Part shown: positions 34,027 to 43,427 of the stretch, one piece after another | Layout of the letters: every line of letters begins with the position of its first letter | Position numbering within the stretch: the stretch's first letter is position 1 | Source of the DNA: Methanobacteriota archaeon | GTDB taxonomy: Archaea > Thermoplasmatota > Poseidoniia > Poseidoniales > Thalassarchaeaceae | NCBI GenBank assembly: GCA_011523055.1 | Contig: WTHQ01000005.1 | Span: 1-47,785, forward strand | Direction: 5' to 3' | Length of the DNA stretch: 47,785 nucleotides | The notes under the pieces: model-generated | What the model saw: only the letters and a program-made list of their open reading frames with translations | Told to the model about the DNA's origin: nothing | Database searches by the model: none | Program-made: the position numbers and the translations under genes

Positions 34027-35307
34027 TTACTGGTTCGGGGCCAGGGCCCTCTTACCGCCCATAGCGGGTACGAGTACATCTGGAACGGTTACAGACCCGT
34101 CACTTGCTTGGTATTGTTCCAAGATTGCGACTAGTGCCCGACTGGTCGCCACAGCAGTGGAGTTCAGCGTGTGAACCGCCTCGTTCCCTCCACTCTTCCT
34201 GAACCTCATTTTGAGTCTGTTAGCTTGATAGTCGGTGCAGTTCGAGCAGGAAACCACCTCCTTGAATTCCTTCGCTCCAGGCAACCATGCCTCAAGGTCG
34301 TACTTTCGCGATGCAACTGTTCCCATGTCCCCCGTACAGATGTCTACCACACGATAGTGTAGCCCTAGACTGTCCCAGAGTTCCTTGGCGTTTTCCAACA
34401 ATTCGACGTGATGATCCCATGAATCCTCTGGCTTGCATATGATCACCTGCTCCACTTTGGTAAACTGATGGACTCTCCAAATGCCTCTGTCCGACATCCC
34501 ATGGGCACCGACCTCTCTTCGAAAGCAAGGGCTGACTCCGACCATTTTGATAGGTAGTTCGGACTGCTCGATCACTTCGTCCATCCGCATTGCCGTTAGA
34601 GGATGCTCACTTGTGGCTATCAAGTAGTAGCCATCAGGCTCGACCCCATACATCACATTCTCAAAGTCCGATAGGTCTGTGACGCCCTCATACGCTCTCC
34701 TGTTCATCATCAATGGCGGCTGTACGAGGGTGTATCCCCTGTTAATGAGAAAGTCTGCAGAGTATTGCTGGAGGGCCATATCGAGCCTCGCGAGGTCACC
34801 CATCAGGAAATACTGCCTAGATCCAGTGATCTTACTGCCTCTTGATAGGTCGACCCAATGGTTCTGTTCGATGAGCTCGTTGTGAGTTTTCGGCTGGAAG
34901 TCGAAATCTGGAGAATTTCCATGTCGGCTAATCTCAACGTTCTTTTGATCGCTCTCGCCAATGGGCACGTCCTCATGCAACAGGTTAGGGATTTGCAACC
35001 TTATTGCGTCCCTTTCGGAAACCAGTCGTTGTGCATCAGCCTCAAGGTCTTCGATTTTTGAACCTAGGCTGCTCACTTGGCTGAGTATCAGCTTGACCTC
35101 CTCATCATCTCCCTTTTTCTTAGCCTCGGAGATCATTCTGGCAGCTGAATTGCGTGCTTTCCTGAATTGGTCGACTTCAAACCTAACTTCTCTCCACCTG
35201 CCATCAAGACGGAGAACCTCGTCAATGATCGATTCATCTAAGCCCCTCTTGGAGAAATCGGCCCTGATCCTATCTGGATCATCTCGGAATATCTGTATGT
35301 CCAGCAT
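34027..35307 (-). CDS. serS: Seryl-tRNA synthetase, bacterial type
   Basis: A 426-residue class II synthetase that charges tRNA-Ser. The start at ATG 35307 gives MLDIQIFRDDPDRIRADF, the usual SerRS beginning, and avoids overlap with the gene upstream. It has the N-terminal antiparallel coiled coil (about 30-100), motif 2 (PCFRREVGAHGMSDRGIWRV) and motif 3 (STAVATSRALVAILEQYQ). It is of the common bacterial/eukaryotic kind, not the rare methanogen kind with a zinc site. It is co-directional with the presenilin gene, 55 bases downstream of it. Confidence 0.95.
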   Translation of the reverse strand: MLDIQIFRDDPDRIRADFSKRGLDESIIDEVLRLDGRWREVRFEVDQFRKARNSAARMISEAKKKGDDEEVKLILSQVSSLGSKIEDLEADAQRLVSERDAIRLQIPNLLHEDVPIGESDQKNVEISRHGNSPDFDFQPKTHNELIEQNHWVDLSRGSKITGSRQYFLMGDLARLDMALQQYSADFLINRGYTLVQPPLMMNRRAYEGVTDLSDFENVMYGVEPDGYYLIATSEHPLTAMRMDEVIEQSELPIKMVGVSPCFRREVGAHGMSDRGIWRVHQFTKVEQVIICKPEDSWDHHVELLENAKELWDSLGLHYRVVDICTGDMGTVASRKYDLEAWLPGAKEFKEVVSCSNCTDYQANRLKMRFRKSGGNEAVHTLNSTAVATSRALVAILEQYQASDGSVTVPDVLVPAMGGKRALAPNQ

Positions 35308-35362
35308 TTGCCCCGACACTTGGTAGTAACGCGCTTTCTTGAGGGATTCGGCGGATGATGGC

Positions 35363-36427
35363 TCAGAACAAGGAAATGTTCTGCCAAAGAGCAGCCGGGC
35401 CAACGAGTATCATTCCTGAGACAATGTAGCCAAGGATCGCACCTCCGTTGAGTAGTGGCAGACCCGGTTGGGCCTCTCCCTTTGCGACAAATGACATCAA
35501 AGCGAAATATCCCACCAGACCACCTAAAAGGGTCCCTATAGCAACTAGCAGTTGCCCTAGGTACATTTCCCCGAATGGGTTGAAGACCACGCCCCCAACC
35601 TCTGGCATGTAGGTCAGGCTCGATATGACTAGCATACCTGGGAAAATCACGTCCCCCAAGCCCATGAAAAGCGCGTCTCTACCACTCCCGCTTTTGCCCT
35701 CGCTAAGGTCGATGTGGGGATCAATCTCTATGGAATCAGCGGGATCCTCGATTCCATTTCGTTGGCTCATGCTTCCCTTCTGCTCTCTGAAGCTGTAGCT
35801 AGAATCCTTCGGTGCTACCAGCACCACCGGGAGCTTTAGATCGATCATGGTGTCAGCAAGCTCAAGCATGTGCTTGGATCGATGTACCGCCCAGTAATCG
35901 TAGATTGCGGCCAAGACCATGAATACGCAAATTAGGACAGGGACGAAGCTTATTCCGAGCATAACGATCACCCCCGAGCCGACGACCATGCCAACGCTGT
36001 TCACGACCCACCACTCAGGGTACTTGTAGAGGGCCAGCATCGATGCAAAGCAGATTATAGGAGAGGCGACAAAGGCGAAGTTCCAAGGCTCTTGGCCCTC
36101 CATGCCGGCCATCAGGGAAATCAATGCCATGACCGGCAATGTCGCATACAACATCGAGAACCACAGGGCAAAGAGGACGAACCATTTGATCAAGACCTGA
36201 AGCCCCTTCCTGGCAAGCCAGATAACAAGCGCAGTGAATATCAGGATCATAAGCAACTCGAATACGATGTTCTTCGCCTCCGTTGACCCTTCGTCTCCGA
36301 AGGCCTTGGCCTCCTCGAAGTTCCATGCCGGTTGAATGAAAATCCCGAAACAAATGGTGATTACGAACATCCCCGCCATTCCAAGCATAGAGGTCCACCC
36401 CATCGAACTAGGCTTGCCGTCTGCCAT
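35363..36427 (-). CDS. Presenilin/signal-peptide-peptidase-like aspartyl intramembrane protease
   Basis: A 354-residue polytopic protease of the presenilin (A22) superfamily. The two catalytic aspartates lie in AAIYDYWAVHRSKHMLELAD (TM6, YD motif) and FMGLGDVIFPGML (TM7, GLGD motif). The third motif, usually PALP, reads PGLP in GEAQPGLPLLNGGAIL. The loop between the catalytic helices carries a hydrophilic, acidic stretch (about 210-245). I start it at ATG 36427 with AGGT upstream; an open frame continues to 36559 but overlaps the opposite-strand folC. Archaeal homologues cut membrane-spanning substrates; the substrates here are unknown. Confidence 0.9.
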   Translation of the reverse strand: MADGKPSSMGWTSMLGMAGMFVITICFGIFIQPAWNFEEAKAFGDEGSTEAKNIVFELLMILIFTALVIWLARKGLQVLIKWFVLFALWFSMLYATLPVMALISLMAGMEGQEPWNFAFVASPIICFASMLALYKYPEWWVVNSVGMVVGSGVIVMLGISFVPVLICVFMVLAAIYDYWAVHRSKHMLELADTMIDLKLPVVLVAPKDSSYSFREQKGSMSQRNGIEDPADSIEIDPHIDLSEGKSGSGRDALFMGLGDVIFPGMLVISSLTYMPEVGGVVFNPFGEMYLGQLLVAIGTLLGGLVGYFALMSFVAKGEAQPGLPLLNGGAILGYIVSGMILVGPAALWQNISLF

Positions 36428-36457
36428 GGCTACCTGATGGCCTAGGATCATATCAGG

Positions 36458-37720
36458 GTGTCCCGTCGCCGATGCATGTCGAAGTGGTCCCACGACGAGC
36501 TTCGCGAGTGGCTTGCCCCCACTCCAGGAAGGAAGCGCATGAGGCTTGCACTCGACCACGTGAGGCAGGCTCTCGCGCGATTGTCAAACCCTGAGCTCTC
36601 ATTCCCCTCAATTCACGTCGCTGGCACGAATGGCAAGGGATCGCTATGTGTCCATCTAGCAGCCAGAGGAGCAGCGAACGGAGTTCTTACGGGAGTCTTC
36701 AGTTCCCCCCATCTGGTGCATGTAGAGGAGCGAGTAAGGATAGACGGACAGCCAATAAGTCCCGAGGAATTTGATCTAGCCTTGTCAGAGGTCAGGGAAG
36801 CTGTGGAGAGTGAGCCAATGATAGAAATAACATACTACGAGAAGACTATGCTCGTCGCCATGATGGCATTTCATAGGGCCAAGATAGACCGGGCCATCAT
36901 TGAAACAGGGTTGGGCGGGAGACTTGACGCGACGAGATGCGTAAGGGCGGACCTCTGCGCGATAACAACCATCTCGGAAGATCACATGGAGATACTGGGG
37001 CCTACTCTGGCTCATGTTCTCAGGGAGAAGGCCGGAATCCACCGTGAGGGTACGCCTCTAGTCATGCTCGATCCTAAAGACTCGGAGTTGGCTGATGAGG
37101 CGGCTAGGATCATTGGTGATGACTTGATAATCCACTGCCCGAGCAAGGGGATGACTCCCTGGGAGATCAGTAGATCAATGGCAACTGAGATGGGAGGAAT
37201 GTTGGGTTGGGGAATCGATCATGAGGATCCTGTTTGGCCAGGTAGGGACGCCAGAACATATCAATTTGGTAAAGTTGAGTTGATCCTCAGTGCGGCTCAT
37301 AACTACGAAAGCATACTATCGGAGATGAGTGGGCTTAGGGAGCCTGTCGTGCTCATTGTCGGTTTGACAAAGAAACAAGACCTCGTTAGGGCTTTGGAGC
37401 CGGTAAGGGATGCAATTGAGAGGAAGATGATCCTGAGAACGCTGATCCTCGAACCGCAACATGGCCGACTTCCTCCAGAGAGTTCGCATGATGTGATGAT
37501 TGCACTTGGAATCGATGCGATGGGCCCCCAACCAGATGACATGGAGGACGCAATCAACTCAGCGAGCATGTATGCTGGTGAGCGAGGAGTAAGGGTATTG
37601 GTATTGGGCAGCATCCACATGGTGGGGGAGTGCGCGGACGTCATTAACAGAAATCAGGGAGGGCTTGATCACCTCCTTAGAATACATTCAAGCCACCATG
37701 GCTCTAAAAGTGAATCGTAG
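36458..37720 (+). CDS. folC: Folylpolyglutamate synthase / dihydrofolate synthase
   Basis: A 420-residue Mur-ligase-fold enzyme that adds glutamate to folates (and possibly makes dihydrofolate). The P-loop is VAGTNGKGSLCVHLAA and the folate-binding segment VFSSPHLVHVEERVRIDG; ETGLGGRLDATR and TTISEDHMEILGPTL are also typical. The start is GTG 36458 or ATG 36476. Twelve bases before the dCMP deaminase gene, giving a likely folate/thymidylate operon. Confidence 0.92.
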   Translation: MSRRRCMSKWSHDELREWLAPTPGRKRMRLALDHVRQALARLSNPELSFPSIHVAGTNGKGSLCVHLAARGAANGVLTGVFSSPHLVHVEERVRIDGQPISPEEFDLALSEVREAVESEPMIEITYYEKTMLVAMMAFHRAKIDRAIIETGLGGRLDATRCVRADLCAITTISEDHMEILGPTLAHVLREKAGIHREGTPLVMLDPKDSELADEAARIIGDDLIIHCPSKGMTPWEISRSMATEMGGMLGWGIDHEDPVWPGRDARTYQFGKVELILSAAHNYESILSEMSGLREPVVLIVGLTKKQDLVRALEPVRDAIERKMILRTLILEPQHGRLPPESSHDVMIALGIDAMGPQPDDMEDAINSASMYAGERGVRVLVLGSIHMVGECADVINRNQGGLDHLLRIHSSHHGSKSES

Positions 37721-37731
37721 ATAGTGATAGT

Positions 37732-38169
37732 ATGAGTGACAAGTGGGACATGCGATTCTTGGATCTTGCAACTCACATATCCGAGTGGAGTAAGGACCCT
37801 TCAACGAAGGTCGGTTGTGTGGTTGTGGGCCCGGACCGAGAGATTAGGTCAACAGGTTTCAATGGATTCCCAAGGGGTATACTAGACTCGGATGACAGAT
37901 TGACGGACAGGGACTTGAAATATCCGCTGATTTGTCACGCAGAAGAAAATGCGATAATGCACGCAGCGAGGATTGGTCTGGCATTGAAGGGCTGCACCGC
38001 GTATGTTACCTGGCCTCCATGCACCAGATGTGCTCGCAGCCTCATCCAAGCTGGAATATCCGAGATCGTAATCCCGTCAGGTTTGGAGATACCCGATCGA
38101 TGGAAGACTGATTTCGAGACCTCAATGGGCCTACTGCGAGAGGCAGAGGTTTTGATCCGATCTGCTTGA
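37732..38169 (+). CDS. dCMP deaminase family zinc enzyme
   Basis: A 145-residue deaminase of the dCMP/ComEB group, producing dUMP for thymidylate synthesis. The zinc site is CHAEENAIMHAARIG (His ligand and catalytic Glu) with WPPCTRCARSLIQAGI (two Cys ligands). DPSTKVGCVVV and STGFNGFPRG form the usual N-terminus. It follows folC by 11 bases. Normal length for the family. Confidence 0.93.
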   Translation: MSDKWDMRFLDLATHISEWSKDPSTKVGCVVVGPDREIRSTGFNGFPRGILDSDDRLTDRDLKYPLICHAEENAIMHAARIGLALKGCTAYVTWPPCTRCARSLIQAGISEIVIPSGLEIPDRWKTDFETSMGLLREAEVLIRSA

Positions 38170-38173
38170 TGGC

Positions 38174-38713
38174 CTAGATTGAGGGGAAAAGACCCTCAAG
38201 ACGCTTTGCCAATGCATCTATGTCGCCGTTGTTCTCAACTGTGTGGTCGGCTAAAGCCGAGGTCGCAATCAGAGATTGGCCCGAAGTGTCTTTCGACACG
38301 AGCTCGAGGTTTTCGGATTCGATGAAGCCCTCTTTCGTGACGGGATCACCAGGTCGCGCCCGCTCCTTCGCTCTGAGCCAGCGTATCTCAGGATCTGCAG
38401 TGACCTCAATCAATACGAAGTCGCCTCTTTTTCTCAGTGCGTGAACCTCGTCGGGAGTCCTTATTGAGTCGATGATGGCGTTCCTATCGCCAAAAGTCTC
38501 CAAAAGCATCTCCGCCAATATGCCCGGCCCATGCCTCCTTCTCAATTCTCTTCCGCCATTTATGAGATTCTCCCTGGTAGGTTCTGTGTTATTCTCTGAT
38601 AACCATGTCCTGATTGAATCTGAGCACGACCCGGTCAGAAAGCCCCTATCACGGAACCATTCTACGACAGTGGTCTTGCCGGCTGCATTCCTTCCCGTAA
38701 GTCCTACGAGCAT
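38174..38713 (-). CDS. P-loop nucleotide kinase, UPF0200/dephospho-CoA-kinase-like
   Basis: A 179-residue P-loop kinase-like protein. The Walker A is GLTGRNAAGKTTVVEWF; the segment NAIIDSIRTPDEVHALRKRG and the later ERARPGDPVTKEGF resemble the UPF0200 family of archaea, related to dephospho-CoA kinase. Substrate is unknown; a (deoxy)nucleotide is possible, given the adjacent dCMP deaminase. I chose ATG 38713 so that it does not overlap the helicase upstream; the frame continues to 38794. Convergent with the deaminase, four bases apart. Confidence 0.75.
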   Translation of the reverse strand: MLVGLTGRNAAGKTTVVEWFRDRGFLTGSCSDSIRTWLSENNTEPTRENLINGGRELRRRHGPGILAEMLLETFGDRNAIIDSIRTPDEVHALRKRGDFVLIEVTADPEIRWLRAKERARPGDPVTKEGFIESENLELVSKDTSGQSLIATSALADHTVENNGDIDALAKRLEGLFPSI

Positions 38714-38750
38714 GTATCTCGGAGGGAAGAGAACCCAATAGCGGTTTTCG

Positions 38751-41700
38751 TCAGGACCAGTATCGCCTTGTTCTGGCGTAATCGATCTCAGCATTGTGGA
38801 TCGACCTTAGGAGCTCCGTCCTTGACCTTGTATGGAATCCCCTGAGTATCCTGGTAGCGGTTTCCTCCCCGACTCCCCTGCCCATTAGACAAAGTATCGA
38901 TTCGAAACCATGGTTGCTCAGCAGCTCTGCATTCTTCTGGATCCTTGCCCTATCCTTGGGGTCTCTGCTTTTCACCCAACCTAGGATCATCTTCTCCATC
39001 CTTTCTGGCCCGCAGCACCTCATTCCCCCTCCACAAACGGGGCAACTGCCTATAGCTTGTTCAAGCCTGCTCACCCTACTTCTCTGTGTGCCATGGCAAT
39101 TCAAGCAAATCAATACACAGCGTTCAGACAGGAGCCTTGTTTCCAATCTCTCTCGAAGTTCCTTGTCACCCCATGCTGGGAGTAGCATGTCCTTCTCTGA
39201 TCTTGGTGACTGCCCAAGTGGCCCAGGACGGGTTATGTGAATTTCGACGTCACCACGCTGCAATTCAGACATCAGATCCATCGTTCCTGCTATGTCCATT
39301 CTCTCGTGGAATAGTTTTGATAGAGTCTCATCAACCACTGCGGTCCCCGCATAGCGATTCAGCATCCCTGAAATGTTCACCTTTCTTGGGTCAACATCCT
39401 TTCTTAGTATGCCAAACCTCCTAGCGACCTGCACAAACCTTGCTCTGATCGCCCTTCCATTCGGTATTGTCATTCTCAATACGGCTTCCAAGGCGAGTGG
39501 TGAGGTCTCTCGAAGCCATCCCTCTATGTCGGATGCGCTTACTCCGGGTATTCTGAATGATATACGGTAAGGGTCGACAACAGCGACTCCCATGCTTCCA
39601 CCAAGCCCAGATCCCATGGCCTGGATGAAGTGCGATAGCGTCTCATTAATCCTAGATCCTCGACAGCAATTTAGGACAATTGCATGTTCCCTTGGCTCTA
39701 TCGTCAATGTCTTGTCATCAGGGATGCAACCGGTTGATTCATGGTGATCGACAACGGTTTCGACATACATAGATGCGGCTTCATCCGACAGCGGGTAGTC
39801 TTCAAACGAGATCCCCCCTCCTTCCGTGGGTGTCGATTCCAACAAATCCAGAACCCTCCTCCGTAGTCGACCAACCTCGGTGGCGACGTCAGAGGGGACT
39901 GGTGGCAATTCTCCCGACCAAACAGGAGCGCTCCCTAATTGCGATACAGGAGCCACAACCAACTCATTTTGTTCTGGATCAGCATCTACGATCTGCCAAG
40001 TTCTCCCTGCCATAACGAAAGTCCTGGGCCTCCCTGCTGCATCTTCACTTCCATCAGAATTTAGAGAGAGGACAAACGACTCGTCTACTGTTCCAAGAAC
40101 TCGCCTAGTGACTAGATCTCTTATTTTGAATAGTGATTCGTCCGGGATCATTGAGTAATGGTCGCCTCTGGTGGACATCAGCTTGCCAGCGCCTTGGAAC
40201 CATCCATGAGACAGAATTTCAGGTAGAGCCGCCACCATTTTTACTCTCATCTTCTCTAACTCTGAATCAGAGTAATCACCTTGGTCTGGACGAGAGTCAG
40301 GAAACTCATCGTCATCAATGATTTTTGCTAGTTCCTCCCATAGGGCAGGACTCCAAGTCATGATGTCAGAATTGGAAGGATCCTCAATGAGCCTTAGGAG
40401 CCAACGGTCATCAAGTATCCTCAGACTTGACATGGTGTCACCCATTGTCCAACCATCGAACACAGAGACGGATGCAAGTGTTTCATGGGCGAATTTTAGG
40501 GGCAGAACTCTCCTCTCCATTGCCATTTGCAGTAGTTGGTTCGCTGCGACTATCGCTGGATTAATGCGCCATTCGACATCGGGCAGCTCCTTATCCAGCG
40601 CTTTTCTTGCGATCACAGCCGACTCTGCGATATCGTCATGCTCCCAAACAAGTATTTCGCCACGCCCCGTTCCTCCCAACTTGTGCTCGGACCTCCCGAC
40701 TCGCTGAAGTAGGCTGTCTACGCTTCTCGGCGATTGAATTTGGTGAACTGACTTTATCGATCCGACGTCTATCCCGAGCTCGAGGCTGGATGTGCAAATC
40801 ATCGCATCCAACTTCCCTTCCTTGAGTGCATTTTCCATGTATTCCCTGGTCTCTGCTGCTAGACTTCCATGATGAACGCCGATACTCACCTCCGGAGAAA
40901 TTTGCAACATTCGCTGCGCTACTGTCTCTGCGTTGGAACGGGAGTTGACGAAGACCAAGGCGGGTGATGAAGTTTTGATCAGACTGGTGAGCCTCCTCAG
41001 TGAGGATATGGCCCTTGGAGATACATTCCAAGTGACTGCCAGTGCCTCGTCCTCTGGAGTTGCTGGCTCCACGTGAACTGAAACCTCTGTTGATCGTGGC
41101 GATGGCCCTTCCACTACTACGGCGTTTTTGGAGAACCAACTAGCAACCTCATTTGTGTTACCAACTGTTGCAGATAGGCCGACGATTTGGATTTCCCTTC
41201 CAGCCAAGGCCCGTATTCTTTGGATCCCCACAAGCAGTTGGGAGCCACGCTCTGAACTTGCAATATCGTGCACCTCGTCGATAACTATTGCACGGACCCT
41301 TGCCAAATGCCTCCTCAATCTAGATCCTAGTAGCATGATCTGCAGGGTCTCAGGGGTCGTGATCAAGATGTCAGGAGGCGTCTTTGACTGCCTTAACCGC
41401 TCCTTCTTTGTTGTGTCCCCGTGTCGTAATGACACGTCGAGGCCGAGAGGTCGAAGAAAGGGCCCAAGACGCTGATCCATATCCCTGTTTAGTGCACGGA
41501 GGGGAGTGACATAGAGTATCGATAAAGGCTCCCAGCCCCCCCTCAATGCGTTCGATGCCAAGGGGATGACGGCAGCCTCGGTCTTACCACTTCCAGTTGG
41601 AGCCACCAACAAAGCATCATTGCCAGAGAGTAGGGGCTCCATCGCTGCAATCTGAATTGGCGTGGGCTTCCAGTTGACACTGTCCAACAGGTTCGAAACC

Positions 41701-41765
41701 TCGGGAACCAGCCTCTTGTCGGGTTGCAACGAACATACGGGACGCCCGGCCATGGAAAAAGACAT
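38751..41765 (-). CDS. lhr: Lhr-like superfamily II DNA helicase
   Basis: A large (1004-residue) SF2 helicase. Motifs: Q-like WKPTPIQIAAMEP, I VAPTGSGKTEAAVIPL, II VIDEVHDI, III GLSATVGN, VI QRVGRSEHKLGGTGRGE. The C-terminal part contains the winged-helix/Lhr core and a zinc ribbon (CLNCHG ... CPVCGGGMRCCG, near residue 910-940). Lhr proteins unwind DNA or RNA/DNA hybrids in repair. Start: ATG 41765, or GTG at 41780 (in frame). It runs opposite to the membrane-protein gene at 41822, and the kinase follows it on the same strand. Confidence 0.93.
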   Translation of the reverse strand: MSFSMAGRPVCSLQPDKRLVPEVSNLLDSVNWKPTPIQIAAMEPLLSGNDALLVAPTGSGKTEAAVIPLASNALRGGWEPLSILYVTPLRALNRDMDQRLGPFLRPLGLDVSLRHGDTTKKERLRQSKTPPDILITTPETLQIMLLGSRLRRHLARVRAIVIDEVHDIASSERGSQLLVGIQRIRALAGREIQIVGLSATVGNTNEVASWFSKNAVVVEGPSPRSTEVSVHVEPATPEDEALAVTWNVSPRAISSLRRLTSLIKTSSPALVFVNSRSNAETVAQRMLQISPEVSIGVHHGSLAAETREYMENALKEGKLDAMICTSSLELGIDVGSIKSVHQIQSPRSVDSLLQRVGRSEHKLGGTGRGEILVWEHDDIAESAVIARKALDKELPDVEWRINPAIVAANQLLQMAMERRVLPLKFAHETLASVSVFDGWTMGDTMSSLRILDDRWLLRLIEDPSNSDIMTWSPALWEELAKIIDDDEFPDSRPDQGDYSDSELEKMRVKMVAALPEILSHGWFQGAGKLMSTRGDHYSMIPDESLFKIRDLVTRRVLGTVDESFVLSLNSDGSEDAAGRPRTFVMAGRTWQIVDADPEQNELVVAPVSQLGSAPVWSGELPPVPSDVATEVGRLRRRVLDLLESTPTEGGGISFEDYPLSDEAASMYVETVVDHHESTGCIPDDKTLTIEPREHAIVLNCCRGSRINETLSHFIQAMGSGLGGSMGVAVVDPYRISFRIPGVSASDIEGWLRETSPLALEAVLRMTIPNGRAIRARFVQVARRFGILRKDVDPRKVNISGMLNRYAGTAVVDETLSKLFHERMDIAGTMDLMSELQRGDVEIHITRPGPLGQSPRSEKDMLLPAWGDKELRERLETRLLSERCVLICLNCHGTQRSRVSRLEQAIGSCPVCGGGMRCCGPERMEKMILGWVKSRDPKDRARIQKNAELLSNHGFESILCLMGRGVGEETATRILRGFHTRSRTELLRSIHNAEIDYARTRRYWS

Positions 41766-41821
41766 GTTCCGAATGGTCACATGCCCGCAAGTGACTAATT
41801 CCCGATGCCCCTCCGGGTGAC

Positions 41822-42574
41822 GTGGCCCGCTCGAAGCCCAAGGGAATGATCAGGAAGTGGTGGGCAGATAATCCAGATCTGCAGTACCCTATCACAGCCT
41901 ATGCATCGATTATATTCGCCGGCTCTACAATCTGGGGCTTTCTTTTCGTATTGCTTGGTGGCGCAACTGACCCAGAGGCATCATCCTTGGTCCCAATAAG
42001 TTGGGGCTGCCTGATTGTGGGCGGAATTGGAAGCTTCTTTCTTCTTCCAGAGTTTTTCTATTACATTTCACTTCGATCGACTTTTGAAGAGATAATCCAA
42101 CAAGACAGCAGATCAGAAATAATCCGGAGGAGAAAGGAGCTGGAAGACGCTGCGGAGTTGCTGGGATCGTTGTATCGGTCTCGGGTTCTAGGTGTATATC
42201 GACAAATGGAAATCAAGCCGAATCGGAGATGGAAAGAGGCTCCATCAAGGGTAGGTACTGATTTGACATGGTGGTCGAATACCGACTCCAAACTATCTCG
42301 AGTACTGCCCAATTTGCATGCACTCAAGAATCTGAGTACACACAGATTGCTAATTTTGTTCACAGGATCCTGTGTATTCACATTGATTTTCGAAACTGCT
42401 GTGGGGGGCTTGGATGGGGCTACCACCTCACTCAATGACGTCATCCTAGGGAATGGAGGGGTACTACACCCGTCGCCACACCTTGACCCCGTATCCGGTA
42501 TCTTGCTCATCTTCCTGACGATGCTCCTCTGGCTAACTTCTCCCGCCCCATCGGAATTAGAGGAATTTGATTGA
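41822..42574 (+). CDS. Membrane protein of unknown function
   Basis: A 250-residue protein with two N-terminal helices (about 24-45 and 57-79), a basic cytoplasmic central region with coiled-coil character (about 85-165), and two C-terminal helices (about 170-195, 225-242). I recognise no family. The start is GTG 41822 (GGGTGA just upstream) or ATG 41846. It lies one base before the signal peptidase ATG, so the two are probably co-translated. Confidence 0.65.
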   Translation: MARSKPKGMIRKWWADNPDLQYPITAYASIIFAGSTIWGFLFVLLGGATDPEASSLVPISWGCLIVGGIGSFFLLPEFFYYISLRSTFEEIIQQDSRSEIIRRRKELEDAAELLGSLYRSRVLGVYRQMEIKPNRRWKEAPSRVGTDLTWWSNTDSKLSRVLPNLHALKNLSTHRLLILFTGSCVFTLIFETAVGGLDGATTSLNDVILGNGGVLHPSPHLDPVSGILLIFLTMLLWLTSPAPSELEEFD

Positions 42575-42575
42575 G

Positions 42576-43427
42576 ATGAAATCAACTTGGCTAAGAGAGG
42601 CAACGATCTCCATAGGCATGGTGATCATAATACTGTCCGGCTTATGGGCCCTGACAGGCTCATGGCCCCCCCTTGTTGTCGTCGAGAGCAATTCAATGAT
42701 CCACTCTGAGGAAGGAGAAGTAGGCTCGATAGACGCTGGGGATCTAGTCCTGGTCAACTCCCCTCAGAGAACCGAGCATATTGTGACCTACGTGGAGTCA
42801 ATGCAGGAAGGGAACCAATACTATGGCTATGAGAGCCATGGGATGCCTGGGGACGTTATCATCTACCAGAAAAATGGTGGGAGCGACACCCCAGTCATTC
42901 ACAGAGCACTACTGAAAGCCGTAAGGAATGAGACAGGGGGATGGGATGTTCCAGGGACCAATGTGAGGGGGGTCGAGGAGATTTCTCTGACCCTGGATTA
43001 TAGGTGCTATCCACACGGGGGCAGCCTCAGGATTGACAGGTGGGCCCCGAACCATGAGGGCTACCTTACCACGGGGGATAATGAAAGGTCCAATGGCTGT
43101 AGGATAGACCAGCTAAGGGCCACAGACAAGAACGCCTCAGACCAATACATCAGGAGCCAGGGACTCAAGGACCAGGATGGGAACCCTGTCCTAGCAGTGA
43201 AGGAAGATTGGGTTTTGGGAGTAGCCTCCACGGAAATACCATGGTTGGGATCAATAAAATTGCTGACTACGGGGGCATGGCCCGCTGTTCCCAACTCGTC
43301 ATGGACCAAGTTGAGTATTCTAGTAGGCGCCATTCTGGTCGCCCCAGTGATCTTCGATGCTTTTAGGGGAAGGTCAGAAGAACCTCGGAAGCAAGATGGG
43401 GACAAGGACAAGGGCGAGGACGAGTAG
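42576..43427 (+). CDS. Signal peptidase I (archaeal/SEC11 type)
   Basis: A 283-residue membrane peptidase that removes signal peptides. One N-terminal TM (about 10-28) precedes the catalytic Ser in VVVESNSMIHS (S40, before Met). The general base is His rather than Lys (TPVIHRALL), and an acidic motif lies in GYLTTGDNERSNG, as in archaeal and ER enzymes. A large extracytoplasmic insertion makes it longer than average archaeal SPase. It has a C-terminal TM (SILVGAILVAPVIF) and a charged tail. I start at ATG 42576, just after the previous stop. Its last 54 bases overlap the opposite-strand protease gene. Confidence 0.9.
   Translation: MKSTWLREATISIGMVIIILSGLWALTGSWPPLVVVESNSMIHSEEGEVGSIDAGDLVLVNSPQRTEHIVTYVESMQEGNQYYGYESHGMPGDVIIYQKNGGSDTPVIHRALLKAVRNETGGWDVPGTNVRGVEEISLTLDYRCYPHGGSLRIDRWAPNHEGYLTTGDNERSNGCRIDQLRATDKNASDQYIRSQGLKDQDGNPVLAVKEDWVLGVASTEIPWLGSIKLLTTGAWPAVPNSSWTKLSILVGAILVAPVIFDAFRGRSEEPRKQDGDKDKGEDE

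Noticed and set aside
35308-35403. N-terminal extension of SerRS
   Set aside because: It overlaps the presenilin gene, and MLDIQIFRDDPD is the usual SerRS start.
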